A stretch of DNA of 64,000 nucleotides from Druceiella hillmani (taxonomy: Eukaryota > Arthropoda > Insecta > Lepidoptera > Hepialidae). The notes below the pieces were generated by a model. That model searched no databases and was not told where the DNA came from. It saw only the letters and a list, made by a program, of their open reading frames with translations. Numbering within the stretch: position 1 is the stretch's first letter; each line of letters starts with the position of its first letter. This document shows positions 1-15,110 of the stretch, piece by piece. The stretch is taken from contig JAYKKI010000037.1 of the NCBI GenBank assembly GCA_039881145.1, positions 14,395,501 to 14,459,500 on the forward strand. The letters run 5' to 3'. A program made the translations under genes and the position numbers.

Positions 1-3000
1 ATTCAACTTCAATCATAATGGGCATTGCCATTAGTGGACCTGGAATTGCATTTTGTGATACGCGCCTGAAATCAAAGATTTATTCTATACAAATATATTT
101 AATAATAACATTTATGTAACATTTAATGATAGCGACTGTAATTGATACTAACTACTATCGGTAATACTACTCGGAATTGCTGATTAAAACACAACAACGA
201 AAATTCACTATAGTCGTTAATTATACGTGTACCTTTCTAATGCTATATTCATTTAAAATATGATCAGCAATGTCTTTATCTTCCACCTATGAGAAAAGTT
301 CTAACATAGACTACATTACATAGTAGAAACGAAGTGTGAAATTTTAAACTAATTGTGCGTGACGAGAAAAACGATTAGGTATCGTACAAATATCCAAATG
401 GAAGTAAAACAAGCTGGGGTCTTCACATAGGGTTTTTGAACTGAAAACTCCAGTGAAGGATAATGGATGGGCGGAATGCCAGCGCAAAGAAAATCGGGTG
501 CATGATATAAAAACTAAACTAAAATAACAATGATACTAAATTGGAAAACTGTTACGGTGTTAAGGTTTTTAAAACTCCCACCTAAACCAAATTTATAAAA
601 GCGAAATCCCCACGGCGAATGTAGACTAGGAACGACTACTAACTGCAAGGGCTTTCTTTTGTATAATGCGATGGAAGTCCGTTTTGTACATACATTTAAT
701 TACTCGGTTTTACTTTATTAGTAATCGATTATAGTTTATCGATATATAACTGACTGAAGGTATCGTAGAAAAGGTCTGTTTAATTAAATCGTCAACTGAC
801 GGATTGAAAATACCCCTTCGAATAGTTTACCAACTACGAATATTTGAAATATAAATTAAAGACAACAACTTTCATAAAAAAATTAGGTACACATTTATTT
901 TTAAATTATCTTTTTTAAAAAATTAAAGTTAAATCCTGGCTTGTAATATTAGTTGAATGAAAGTTACTTTCTCTTATTTACCTATAGGTAGACACACTGA
1001 GTTGACAGCCCTTCGCGGACCTTAATTTTCTTAAAGAGCTTTCCTAGGACATCCTGGAAGGTACGCTAATTGCGACATTTTATTGTCTTTTGATACTAGC
1101 TTTGATATAGCCTACCTTTTTCATTTTAGCAGTGAGCTTGAATTAACACAATCTAGTCTACCCTTATTTTATGGCCTGCCTGCCTCTACTCATCTATAGT
1201 TACCTTCAGTTTATATATTACTACGCAATGTAACCAGTGTATGCAATATAAATAAATAAACAATATAAATGATTTTTTAAAGATTTAAGTAGAATACGAT
1301 ATTCTCGTTATTCATTTATCTTTCTATTTGAAATTGTACCATGGAAAAAGCATTAAATATACTTTAGTAACCTTTTCATAGTTTTATAGATTAGAGCTAT
1401 AGAAGCAAAAAATATTAATTGCTGACCAAAGTTAATAAAAAAATATTTACCAACTTTTATATACATATAACTTTTCATGAAGTACTACTAACGACAGCAT
1501 ATTACAAATTAAGCAAGTTTAGAGCTATTTATATTGAATTGCAATTTCGAAATTTATATTTTACTATTCGTTTGCCTTTATTAAACCTTCGTGATGATGA
1601 TATAAACCCTATTGATATTAGTATTTTGCATATTTACACAAAATATGGAAGCAATAAATGTTGCTCCTGAAACATGTATTTAAAAAGATTTAATTGTAAA
1701 AGTGAGAGAAATTTTTAGAAAAATGATTTCTTTAAAAGGGCTTATTTTTTTTTAAAAGATTTCTTATTAATTTCAGGAGAAAATTATTATCACCAATTTT
1801 ATAACTTTTTTTACGTAAATAAATATTATGAAGCAATTTCCAAACAAACAAAGTTTTCCCTTTTTGCGTAAGAAGAATTATTTTTGGTAAGAAGTATAAT
1901 AACAATTACTAATAGATGCAAATTTTCATGTAATTCATGAGGGTATCTTGATATTATTCTTTAACAATGCGACCTGCAAAATCCGATTATTCCATATAAA
2001 TGTTCTGCAACACCGTGAAAAGCGATCGTTTAACTATTTTGTAAATATAATAATCAAGTTTAAGATTATTGGTACCTCGATGACTAGTGATAATCGCAAG
2101 ATCTTCTCATCAATAAATATTTGTCATTGTAACTTTCCGTCTTTTGAGATAGTTTGCTGTATATAGCTGAAAGTGATGCTTTTAGAATGTGATATTAGTT
2201 CAAGTGTATAATGTATGTTATCATTTAAATACTTAGACGTGTTTGTGTCCCAATTCATAATTTTTGTTAGTATATTTTTGGACTGTTATGTAGAAATTAC
2301 TTAGATCAATGCAAGACCTGATATTGACTATTAAATATTAAGAAATATAAATCAGTTCGTATAAAATCGAATAAATCGAATAAATCGTCATTCATAAACA
2401 AGAACACAAAGAAAAACAAGAATCTTTTTGGCAGCCTGAGCGGTAGTAGGCCTTAAAGTCACCCTCAAAAATAAAAAAATATCAAGGAAAACAGAGTGGA
2501 TTTGTCAAGTTAGAATATTTAACACAACGCTTTACATAAGGGCTCCCTCGAACAGAAAAGGAAATAACAGTTTGCAAATGTTTTTATCTCCTTGCTAATC
2601 GGTCGAAATTCCCCGGACATATTTGTTGATTTGATTCTCCGAACCCTCTTTTCCTGTTTGCGTGCAAGATTCGTCATTTATTTTGGTTTCGTTACAATTA
2701 GGCCAATGCTTTTAACACTAAACATGTGAGCCCTTATTCTGAAATTAAAAATAGATCCTTGTGCAATGCATTACAAAAGTCATAAAGAATTTACGTGTCA
2801 TGTTTATGTTACAGCTGTTTTTTTATTTAATCCCATTAACGGCTCTTTTTTCATACGCTAAACAACCGGGACAGATGTATTAATGTTTACTTCTGTCTAA
2901 ATACCTTCAAGCCGTTTATTACTGAAGTCGATAAGGGTGATAAAGCTTTATATAATATTTATCTATAGATGTGAAATTATTTTTTATTTCTCCACAAAAC

Positions 3001-6000
3001 ACTCTTAATTTATGTCGCACTTGTTCCATATCCATCCATTATAATTTTCTTCATTGAGGTTTTCTAGCTTTGCTAGATGAAAATGGAATTTTATTGTAAT
3101 GAATCTATCTTTTTATTTTTATAATATAAATAACGTAGATTAAAAAAAAAGACTGCGAATTTTATAAATCAAAACTTAGACTAAGAAGAAATAAATATAA
3201 CGGCAAAACAATCGTGGGATATTTGAAATGTTTTGGGTGATCATGTTTTCATGTTATTTAATCACTTATAAGTTAGTTAAAAAAGCTCAGAATTTGGATG
3301 GTGCGTTAGTTGCAGATACCTACAACAAAAATTGAAAAAAATCTATAAAATGTAATACCAGTTTCTATCTAATTGGCAAAAATACCACAAGTGGAAAAAT
3401 TGATTAAAATATTTTTTTTTATTTCGTGATTCTCAAAGTGAGTCATTTGGCTCAGCGGTAAATTTTGAGTTATTGGCACAGCGAGGATTCCACTCGTTGT
3501 TATGGGTATTTTTTATGTTAACATAAAACAAGAAAAATCTTTAAACCTAAATTTTAATGTCAATCATGACTCGTCCATTGCCGTCTATGATATTTCTAAC
3601 GATAATGACTCAATAGAACAAGCCGAATTCGGACTTGGAATACCCATAGTATATTGGTAAAATTATATAACTGTATTAAATTAATAGCGATTGTCCGTAA
3701 CTCAAAATTTCTCTCTGTCTTTCTCTGCGGAATAACTAAGAAATATACACATGGAGTGAACAAATTTATCAGCTTAGCTCAAATTATTGATGTCCAAATT
3801 TATGTGTGTAAATATTTTATTATTATATATGTATTTCTATATTTTGGAAAAACAATTCTTACTAAAATTGTCTCTAAGGTTTACAATCTTTTAGTGCTAC
3901 TCTCTCTTTTTTATTGTTATAAAAGCCCCGAGTTTACAATATACATTTAAGTAGCAAATTGTCAGCAAAATTATTTTATTATGGATGTGAATATTACCAG
4001 TCATCAAATATTAAATTGTTTACACTATTACATAGGTTACGTTTAAAACGAATAGAAATTGTGACCGGCAGATTACAAGTATCCTGTTTCTTCTTTTGAA
4101 AATTTCGAAGTGGTGTTCTAGTTTGTCTTACTTTAATTCTAGAATCACACCCTTGAAGTGGGAGTTTATTCTAAATCTCTCCTTACTATATTTTTACTAA
4201 AACAAGTACCATTTTCTATAATAACTCTTTCACTTTTTAAATAACCACACTCTGAAATAAACTTAATACTGATATCCAAAATACATCACCCTAATTTTGA
4301 ATATTCTTTATTTTCAAAAACGTTATTTCTATATTAAAAGAAGGTATTAAGATTACTTTCCGACCATTTTAGTTTACTTCTGTCCTGTCCCACTCCTATG
4401 ACACTATTAAATTTATTATTTTATAACATAATTATTTGTTAACTTTATTATTTTCACTTGGCTTTCTTCACTTTTGTGTGAATATAAATCTCCTTTAAAT
4501 ATTATATATTATCGCATAATTCCTTTGCCTCGACTTTGTTCGGGGTCTCTAAAATATTTTCGTAAGTTTAGTGAAATCGAATTATAATTTTAAATTGTTA
4601 AATATCTGCGTAGTTTTTAAATATATAGAGATAAGTGATGTGATTTGGGCTTCGGTTGTTTTTACTAACGAGAAAAAAGTTAAATTCCATTTCCTCTGCA
4701 TACATTTCACATGAGTAAATTACGTCAGCGTACTTCTTCTATTTTCACAATTTTGTGTCTAATAAAATTTTCCAAATACTTAATTAATTTTTTTTAATAC
4801 ACACACGCTAATTACTATAAAAAGAGCAAAATGATTAAAAGTCTTAAACATTTTGTTATTTTTACTAAAAATATATGACCAATAATAATTTTATAATAAA
4901 AATAATCTAACATTTTAAGGTCCTCTTATATTATGCAATTGCCTATTCTCTATGACTAATTTTGTTGATCTTAAATTTTCTCATTGCCCAAATGGATATC
5001 GTTGGAATCATATTAAATTGAAGTACAAACTTCATCCAGACTTTCCATAAGTTTTATGTTTTGTTTTTGGGCAAAATATTTTTAAATAATTTTCATATCT
5101 CCTTAAAATACTTTTGGCTGTAAATTCACTTAGATAATTAAATTTTTCGTCATAACTTTACATTATTATCTAATTTTATTACTTTTGATTTTATTATCAT
5201 AATTCATAAGCCACATTATTACCTCATAACACAAAAGAGTTAGTTGGACACGTTCTTAAATGAATTGACAATAAGTGGTATTGGCATAAATATCGGTAGT
5301 AATTACAATAATATTATAATACAATATCTTAACAATTTAGGTACGTAAACTTATTTTCTTAATTGCTCTATGTAACCATATTGAGAGCAATAAACCTATT
5401 TAAGTACGAATAGAATTCGCACTGCGTCGATTTTGCACATATTTGACCAACAAAATGTTGTGGATATTTTCAAAAATATCTCCAGAACTTATTTTACATA
5501 AAATCATTCAAAGCTAGTCTTAATATCTTTGTAATTGTAATTTGAACTGATATTCCACATAATAAAATAATCCAATGCTTTGTTTGTCCATTGAAAAACT
5601 TACCTTATATTTTAAGATGCAGCCATTGAAATAATTTCTTTGGATTGGTTGAATATTTTAATAAAATTGCGTAAAAATAAGTTGGGTTTGTATAGGTTTG
5701 AGACTGTGTAATTCTTAGTTTTCTAAATGAAAAATATTTAATTTTTGGAAAATTTCCTAATATGCTTCATCATTGTGCCAAATTTGAAATTTTTAGAAAA
5801 ATTTAAAGAAATCCTATTAACAATCTTTAAAACTATTTTACAAAAAAATTTAAACGTGAACATTCTTAGAAGGATTATAATTTTGCTCTTGTCAATAACA
5901 TCTTACACAATATAAGAAGTTTAAAACAAAAACTAGTAATTTATTCACCCTTTTAAAAATTTCTTTATGAATATTTTTAGTGTTAATTACTACGATACTC

Positions 6001-7784
6001 TTGTATGCTAATCGCTGTGGTTAATTTCAGGATTCTAAGTAAAATAGTTCCAAAGAAAAACTGTGTGGCAAATGGGCAAATAGAAGGATGGATGGACGTT
6101 TTTTCTTTTTCAGGCAAGAAATCATGAAAATAAGACATTTTTTAACCGAGTCTAAACAAATTCTTTGGAGTTTTGAGAGTTCCTTTTTTAACTTGCGACC
6201 TTATGTTTAGGCAAATAACAGTTTGTTTTGAAAATTCAGAGTATAAATATAATTAGGACAACAATGAATGAAATGTTTCGCCATAACTCTTTGGCCTTAA
6301 TACTGTATCTTCTTTATTCCACTTGAATATTACAGAAACTGCATTTGATTCTCGAAAGACACCGATCTACTATAAATGATGTTATCAGTAAATTAGTTTA
6401 ATAAGGAACAATACTTATATATTGTTATTTGGTTAATTTTTTTTGCAGTTATACTTTGATAATGTTATTAGTTTATATGAAGTACATGACATAAGACCGT
6501 TACGATAAGTAGTCAACAAATAAATGAAATACAAGAAATTGTTTTCAATATATATTAACCATCTTAATCAAAATGTTTTATATTACACAGCCCTCTACTA
6601 TTACTATTTGAATATATAAACCATGATCAGTCACTTTTATATTTTCCCAGCAAGTAAAGCTTAACACTAGTCAAGAAATTTTAAATATTTTACTATATTT
6701 TAGATATAAAAATGAAGGACGGGAAAAATGAAATTATATAAATACCTTTGAGTTAGAGCAGCGATCTTAGATGTTCAGATTAAGAATGAACCAAAAGATT
6801 AACACACATTTATTAACTTCTGTCCATCATATGCTCTTGAGATAATTGGCTATATTTACGCCAGACGAGAGAAAAGTCTCGAATGACATTATGCTTTTAT
6901 CGCAAAAACATTACATTTATAACTTAAATTTTAAGAAAAATTACAGTAATTTGTCAGATAAATCACAGATTTTATAAAAAAGAAATTAAATATTCATTAA
7001 GACAACCCGCACACGATATTTGATGTCGGGCAAGTAAACAAATCAGTAATAAGGACCATACCATGAACCGGAAAGCTATTTGGTTAAACTTGCCTGTACC
7101 ATACAAGTCAACACCTTATATGCAAATCAATATGACAATACTTATTGAACAAAAAGTTCTCATACTGACTGAAAATGAAATTCAAAAATATTAAAAATTA
7201 GATAATGCAAACTGAATACATGTGGAGATATAAATATTAAGTAACGTAACTACTTAATTACATAACTATCATGTACCTACTAGTTTTACTAATGTTAATG
7301 ATGTAACTATTACCTATGACCCAGAACATTTGCTATATTTACTAAGATCACACGTACATAACTGCTAATTTATATACTCATTAGCAAATATATATATAAT
7401 CAAAATGTGAAATAGTAGGTAATTAAGTACGATCACACAAAAATTTCTTTTTTCTAGAAAACGTGCATTCGCTCATTTCTAAAGAAGTCTTAGTAGTGAT
7501 AGTATACATCTTAATCCATATTATATATTCTTTCTGTGATTGTATCTCTGGATAAATTATAAAAATTAAGAACAAATATGAATAAAAAATTTTACACATA
7601 AAATAGATTTATTTTTATTAATTGTTTATTTTTTTTATTAATTGTTAATAAAAAATAGAACAATTTATTATCGAGCAAACACTTCTTCTTTCGTTAGTCT
7701 AGCTACAATAATTTTGGAATAAAATTATTTCCAAAAATAAGTACTCCGGCGTCCATCTGGTTAACTAAGGACGCGTATAGGTTA
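1..7784. other. AT-rich DNA without recognisable genes
   Basis: No supported exon, RNA gene or transposon was identified. Short ORFs here (for example 1419-1670, 1948-2166, 3654-3950) have AT-driven composition and no family motifs. Slightly GC-richer spots at 400-510 and 990-1080 contain short frames that I could not identify. Confidence 0.5.
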
Positions 7785-8857
7785 TAGCTCACTTGATTTT
7801 TACGAAACGTTTCATTTATTGGATACGTAGAACAATTTTAAAAAATCACTTACTGATCTATGATCGATGATACTTCAGGCCTCATTGTTGAAATAAAAAT
7901 GTTCGTTAAGTTAAGGTTAAGTTACAACTACATTTGTTATGTAAATGAAAATGAAGTAGTTTCCACTATAATAACGACTGTAATTTTACGCATGTCCTGC
8001 AATGTTACGTACTTCGTGTTGGTTTTGTTATAATAACAATTGCACTTGTTAATAAAATAATTTTTGTACCAAATTAACACTCAATTACCATGCAAAAAAT
8101 AATTACATAAACAGCTTATTTACATTATATTTTACGATATTATATTATATCAATGTCATAATATGAGTCATTTTGAAAAAAATCTTTCTGGCGTCATTGG
8201 ACCTATGTTATCTTGCTAGACCCTTTAATTTTGTTGAGTAGATTGGAGAGGTGATACGTTGTTCATAGATAACACATAATAAATTAATTTCCAAAATCTA
8301 ATAAAATATACGAACCGGTAAAAAGTTTACGAAGTTCTAAAGTCTAACTAAACAATTAGTCTTTATTGTAAGATGGCCCGATGAACGCTGTGATCGGTTC
8401 TGTGCTCAAAACACCAGAAAGTGTATATAATGTGCGCTCGCACAAAAAAAAACTGTGTGTTGCTGTTGCTACTAGATTGTTGATTTTTCAATGTTCGTAC
8501 ATTTTGTCAATTTTTATTAAGACCTTGTTTACTATTGTGTGTTGCTCGGTAATTGAGTGTTAATTTGTTTCAATAAATTATTTTATTGAAAATGGTTATT
8601 ACAACAAACCTAACATGATATACGTGAGATTGCAGGACATACGTAAAAGTATAAATTTGCTATTACAGTGGAAATTACTTTATTGTTACTTAGATAACAA
8701 ATGTAATTGTAATTTCAGTTTGCATCTCTCTAACGAACATTTTCATTTCAACATTGAGGCTTGAAGGATCATCCATTATAGATCATATGAGTGAAGTTTT
8801 CTCAATTGTTTTACTTATTCAAGAAACAAAATGTTTTGTAAAAATCAAGTGAGCTAA
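7785..8857. repeat. Long inverted repeat, arms about 305 bp, diverged
   Basis: The left arm (7785-8089) begins TAGCTCACTTGATTTTTAC and runs to CACTCAATTACC. The right arm (8548-8857) is its reverse complement with roughly 20% divergence and small indels. Matching blocks include GCATGTCCTGCAAT against ATTGCAGGACATACG, and the AAATTAACACTCAATTACC end. The 458-bp spacer has no recognisable coding sequence. It could be a foldback or long-TIR non-autonomous DNA transposon, or an old hairpin locus. Confidence 0.85.
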
Positions 8858-11800
8858 AATAAAAAATGAGTTCTGAAGCTATTTCTTCAATATATAAAAA
8901 ATATGTTCTAATGGTTAAACTTGTTTTCGTAGTGTTAGCAGTTCAATAAAACTTGGACTTGTATTGTTTTATTTTAATATAATAAGTTAGAAAGCCATTG
9001 ATTGTAAGTAATTTAGTCAAATATGCGTTAAATTGCACATTACAATGTCCAACAACAAAACTAAAAACTGCCAAAACGAGTGAGAAGATAAAGATAATAA
9101 TTATAATTCCGCAACAAAATCCACGTCATATGCATTTCACAAGAGATTTCCCACATTACATCTTCTCGAGATGAGAAAAACAAGTAAGAAATATGAAAAT
9201 TTGTATGTAATACCCATTTAAAATAAGCAAAAACAATTTAAATTGTGATAAATTCAGTAATTAATACATTTTACGTTCTCGAAATATTTATATTATTGAA
9301 AATTCTGACAAGTTTTCGATGGATTTTAGAAGTATTTGATGAAATAAAAAATAAATTTAATGAAATAAAACTCGTTATTTATAATCCGTTATATTTTAAT
9401 ACCATCATATACACGCTATAAACTAGTCAATATTTTGTTGCACCTAATTAAGAGCTAAACGAAAGAATGACCTAATGTTAAATATTAGGATATGAAAACA
9501 ACGAACAGAGTACAATAATAAATAAACCAATAAAGCTTAAAGTTTACACTTTTTTCATCATCACGTGTCAAAATCTCCCTGAACCTCATAACTGTGGTCA
9601 TATATCGCTACTAGCGACGGTTGAGATTCGCGTAATTCGTGGCTCTATTTTCGCACCCTTCAGAGGCAGCGTGTCAAATGTAGCGAGAGAGGCAATTTGT
9701 TACGCAATTTGAATGTTCGTCGTATGATTTCGTCATCCAAAGACAGCGTTTGCACGTGAAATATTAATTTTACTTTAACAAGAGGAGACGTCGTCAGTTT
9801 CGGGAAGACAGCGGAGTACATCGAAGAAACGGTTTTATGACTTTAAAGTTATAATTTGGTTCACTTCTCTTATTTTTGAGAATAATTTGACGTTCATATT
9901 TACCAAAGTATATAAATACATATGTATAAAACATAGGTTTAATAGCATCAATACCCCAATTTATATATTGTTATATCGAATTATTCTTCAACGTTTTCTT
10001 CAACCAAATTATATGATATGTTCTAGCACATCCTAATATTTTACAATATAAAATATTAGTTTTAATCTGCGAGTAGTTTTTTAATATTTGAATATAGTTA
10101 TTGTTTATGTTATTTTTACGGTATTTACCTCGTTCTGGACTTCGATTTCTATTTCACGAACATTATACTTTGACTAATCAAGTTCTTAACAACAAAAATA
10201 TTTAAATACAAAAATGGCATTTTTTGGGACATGGACTAACCTCAGTACATTATTTTTTGGTAAAATAAATGGTTTATTATTTTAATAAAAAATAATACTA
10301 CACAATATGCAATATACGATAATGTTAAACAGGTCAAAATAAAAAAAATGGTCAGTGTCAATGGAAAATAAAAACACGAATTTTAAAAAGGAGTAGAGGA
10401 AAAGAGGATTTTAAATTAATTGAAATGGATAAGTATTAAATGTAATATAATAGGTACACAGTACAACACAACGAAAAATCATACCGCTACCTCACGGAAA
10501 ATCATACCAGAAAACTTAATAATATGCCTATTATGTTAAGAACCCAAAAAATTAATATAACCAAAATTCTAACTTATTAAAAGAAACTATCGTTGTTTTA
10601 ATTTTTTTAAATGTATAAAGTATATTTTCGACTAATGTTAAAATTAGAAGCTGAATTCCTCATAAAGACAGCTGAACATCACAAGGAAACGGATGTGGAC
10701 AGCTTAGAACAGAAGTTAATGGCATGTAAATGGAGAGGCTCTAGCTAAGCACTGAACTGTATCGGACTGACGATAATATATTTAACATTTATCTATATAA
10801 AGTATCGTCTGAAACCGCCTATATTTGTTATTTTATGGTTTTGGCTGCAAAACCTGTATGTAAAAGAAATTAGTTAATTACATAGTCTTGATCATCTATT
10901 CTAATTTAAATTCATATGAAAACAACATGTCATGATTTTAATATATTGGGACTATTCGAGTGAAAAATAAACTTCCTTTTTAGTTCCATTTGAATCAATA
11001 AAGTATTCAAATAAAGTCAACGTTCGATGTTCTCTAAATTTGTTATCATTATACACGATGACAAAGAAATAGGTATCTTGAAAACGTTACTACTAGAAAT
11101 TGTGGCAGCGATACAATGGTTTACGATAGAGAAAATATTAAGCAAAGTTTAAACACAGATAAACAGTTTATGTTTTTAGTGTTCAGCTATGTTGTATCCC
11201 GATTTATTAATAATAAATTATTCAGTATCTATCATTACAATTGGCTACGCTTTTTCTGACCAAAATAATATTTGAAAAAAACTTGAAATAAGAATCCGGG
11301 TTTATCAAACAGAACTATGCTTTCAAGCTACAAAAACAAAACAATTTTTTGAGAATATTGCGTTTCACATACAAACACGTCCTGTTTACAAAAATATAGA
11401 TATGATAAAATTGTAACATATTTCGTAAATGGATAATACATAAAAAATTAAACTTTCAAAAATTGTGTATCCAGTGTATACTTTTAACTGAATGTTACCC
11501 ACCCCTTTTGTCAAGAGATGCCATTATAGAATTTAGGAGACAATAGTTAACAAAATAAAACATTTAAATGTCGAAGCTATACATTAAAATATCGAAGAAA
11601 TACATTAAAATGTCGAAGCTATGGGCTAATACAGTACAAAAAAAAAAATGAATGAATTGCACTTAATATATTTCTATTTCTAAGTCTAAAGCAATATTGA
11701 GTAATCTTCAGAGTCACTAGTCTCACAAATTTATTGATGAAATAATAATGTATGAGTTCAGGCGCGTTGTTTCGGTTTTATCATGTTTATACTTCGCTAT

Positions 11801-14372
11801 TTTAACTCCAAAATCGGTATCAATTACCTTAAAATACGTGTGTAAAAACAAACGGTTAGTAACTACGAAACTGAAATAAGGCTATTTTAGCTTACAATAC
11901 ATATTTCAGACTTGTATATACTTGAACTGAAGTCTTAACATTCCGATTTTGATACGAAATATCTATCAAGTACAACGGCATCAATTTTGGGAAAATTACT
12001 ACTGGCTGCCTTGCTAAAACCAGATTCTATTAAGAATTATATTTGTTTTTTAAGGTGTACTTGAGGAAAACTGTATTAACCTGACAAAAATTCTTAAAAA
12101 CGAAAAATTAATCAAATAACCGGTTCTGTATACAAAAATGTTAATGACAACAATGGTGTTTCGCAAGCTGTGACATAATGCTTTCTGATTAACGTTCACG
12201 TGAATTATTTTTTGTAATTTTGCCAATTTTTTTTCGCAAAAATTATAATAATCTTTATTTTTAATAATAAATATTTTCTTTTTTGTTATCTCCGTATCAT
12301 TATTACTACAATGGATCCGATTTATTCCTAGTGAATACAAGTCTATTAAAGATTATTTTAACACACATTCTTCACTTCTTCATTGCCATTCACAGAAATG
12401 AAAAGTGATGAAGAGGCTTGTTCAATAAAAGACGCATCTTTATTATGGAAATCGCTTTTATTATTTGGAGCTGATAAAGAATTTAAAATCAGTGACAAAA
12501 TGTACAATGCAATTAACGGCTCCATGAAATTTGTTTAAAAGGATCAATGAAAAGATCCATAAGTAACCACTCGAAGCATTGTGAACTGGTTTCCTAATTT
12601 GTGTTAGTTAAAGATTAACAAAATAAATTATTGAATATCTTGTTTACTTGCTATTATTAAGCTGTTATAAAAAAAAATAATAAAAAGGAAGTTGAAATTA
12701 GTCACTAAAATTATGATACAAACCATATTCAACACAAATAGAATGAAGCGCTTATTGGATCGGGAAGCAAAACGTGATAGGACAAGTTAAGATATGTGTT
12801 TTATTAAAAAATGGTGAATATAATAAAACAAATGAAAATTGTTGACAACATATGAATCAACCACTGAGGATCGTCCATAATACACATGCCGCATTAAAAA
12901 GAGTCAAAAGCTCATGTATGATTAGTATAGACTGCGCTTCCTAGGGTTTATAGAAATTAGTATCTAGGGGTTAATATAAAAAAACAATATGTTTACAAAA
13001 TCAGTTCACTCCTAACGAAGATACGTTAATAAAACAGCGCCTCTTGGTGATTCAATTTACGATTAAAACATTATTTAAATAATGATCTGTCCTATATTAA
13101 ATACCAAATGAGTATTATGACAAAAAATTTTAGAATCATGGGGAAAGGATCAAAACAAACAAGCAATATTACGCCTTGCCCAAACAGAGCAAAAATATTT
13201 CTAAAACAAATATAACATGGTTTCTAGTACATCATTTTCAGAGCCATGGATTTTTAAAAACACACTTCCAGTAAACCCTTCTTAAAAGAGACCTGTTTGT
13301 CAGCCTGTTAAATAGAAAATACTTTCAAAGGTAATAATAAAAAATATTATGTCCTAAGTTACTAGGTTAATTTATCAAACTTAGTAATGTAACCTTTAAA
13401 AACCTTTTTATTTTGCTCTGGAACGAAGACCTCTTTTTCCTGATACACTGAAAAGAAATAATATATCTCCAATTAGTCACAGAATCAGTAAAATAATTAG
13501 TGGAACCACAAATCTATCAGTTTTTTGTTTAATATTTTATTCCATTTTTTTCAAATTAAAACTTTTGAAGCTGTGAACTTCAATTAGAAATTTAACTACT
13601 ATTACAATGAAAAGCGATAATTTGAAATAAATATAATAATTAAAATATAGTGCACACCTAGTAAAGGAGCGTTTAAATAATTGCTGATAATTTACATAAA
13701 AACGTTCGATGAATGCTAATCCGGTACGTTTTTTAGAACTTTAACAAAAAATTATCATTAATTTTTCTGAAGTTGGAGGCTTCTATAGTTCAAAGGCTTA
13801 TCTAATATAAATAAATGGTACTAAACATTTTGTATCATGTTATGTAGTTATAGATTTCCTTTACTTCCACTATTCACTGATGAAATCCTTCAACAACCTA
13901 AGTTTATTTTTATTTGTTGTATGTACTTGTAACTCATGGTACCTTTCTTTTAGTATAGGATTAGTGGCACCTTTGCTTCTTAACTTACAAGACTGCATAC
14001 GATGTAAATTCTTCATAATTACCACATTTTTGTAACAGATCATAGACGCTGACTGTAGTACGAAAAGTCAAAAATTAGGGTTATTGGATGATTCCACAAA
14101 GAATTGAATTTCGTATTTGCAAAAGACTAATTCTGCTACTTTTTTATTGAAATTATTTAAAATACTTCATAATTTAATTTTACTGTTTACATTTTATTAT
14201 TACAAAAAATTTGGTATAATTTTATTTTTTACTTAATTTTCAATTACGCCATAATATTACTAATAACCTTATTTTATGTAATTATAACATATTAATAAGT
14301 ATCGAATAGTTTAAAAATCTATAAAAACACGATTTTACAAAATACTGTACTAATAAATGAAATATAATGATT
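8858..14372. other. AT-rich DNA, no gene recognised
   Basis: Apart from the CpG-rich stretch at 9590-9840 nothing stands out. The minus-strand ORF at 12050-12340 lacks any motif and is Ile/Asn/Lys-rich as expected from base composition. Confidence 0.5.
9590..9840 (+). promoter_or_regulatory. CpG-rich stretch with initiator-like TCAGTT
   Basis: The GC and CpG content is clearly above the surrounding DNA (TCGCTACTAGCGACGG, GCGTAATTCG, GACGTCGTC). TCAGTT at 9794-9799 fits the arthropod initiator, and a CpG-containing GC-richer segment follows it. There is no TATA box at -30. It could be the start of a non-coding first exon; no downstream coding exon was linked to it. Confidence 0.25.
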
Positions 14373-14637
14373 GAATCTGTTTTCTCTGTCTACTCACTAA
14401 AGACATTAGTGTAAGCCACGTTCGATATGGAGTATAAGATTTGAGTGTAAATGCTCAGGGCGCTTTTTCAAATATAAAAATTTGCTTCTCAAATTAACAT
14501 TATGTGAATTAAAATGCTTAATATTTCAGTTAAATCTCAAAACAAAACACCACACGCTTTTACGCTCAAATATTATAATCAATAACAAACATGGCTTACA
14601 CTAAAGACCTTGTTGAGTAGACAGAGAAAACAGGTTC
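14373..14637. mobile_element. MITE-like element with about 90-bp terminal inverted repeats
   Basis: A 265-bp unit whose ends are inverted copies beginning CTGTTTTCTCTGTCTACTCA and continuing through TTAGTGTAAGCCA; similarity extends about 90 bp into each side. It has no coding capacity. I could not fix a target-site duplication. This is the pattern of a miniature inverted-repeat transposable element, but the superfamily is unknown. Confidence 0.75.
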
Positions 14638-14763
14638 GAAAATTATTTATTTTTTCAGCGGAGTGCTTTATAAAAGCGTGTCTTTTTAGTTTTTTTAACT
14701 AATAATTTATTTTTACTTTTCTTCAGTCTTTTATTATTCTTTTAAAACTGTTATTTTTTAATT

Positions 14764-15110
14764 TCATAAAATTATTATATTGTCATCGGTTCTTAGCATG
14801 AATGCAAAATTTTAAATAATTCGAACGTCTGGAAGTGGCTGAAAAGTGTTCCATTATTTTTTGTTTAGTATTTTTTCCACTCAAATTTTTTTAAGAAATT
14901 ATTGTAATGTAATCGATCATTGATTTGTGCGCAAAATTCTAAATAATCGTGATATCTGAAAGTGGCTGAAAATGTTATTGAAAAATTATGTTATTTCTTT
15001 TACTCTTATTTGTTTGAAATAATTGTATTATCATCGATTTTAGAATCTCGTGCAAGATTTTAAATAATTCGGACATCCGGAAGAGGGCGAAAACTTCATT
15101 TTAATATTTC
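14764..15110. repeat. Three-copy tandem repeat, period about 122 bp
   Basis: Three diverged units each carry a stretch like ATTGTNNTCATCG, then GCAAAATTTTAAATAATTCG, then a CTGGAAGTGGCTGAAAA-like segment (14829, 14953, 15077). It follows the MITE directly. Confidence 0.65.

Noticed and set aside
3440..3500. tRNA-like TGGCTCAGCGGT followed by GGATTCC
   Set aside because: The A-box match is fair but the B box and stems are poor; no second copy was found to support a SINE.
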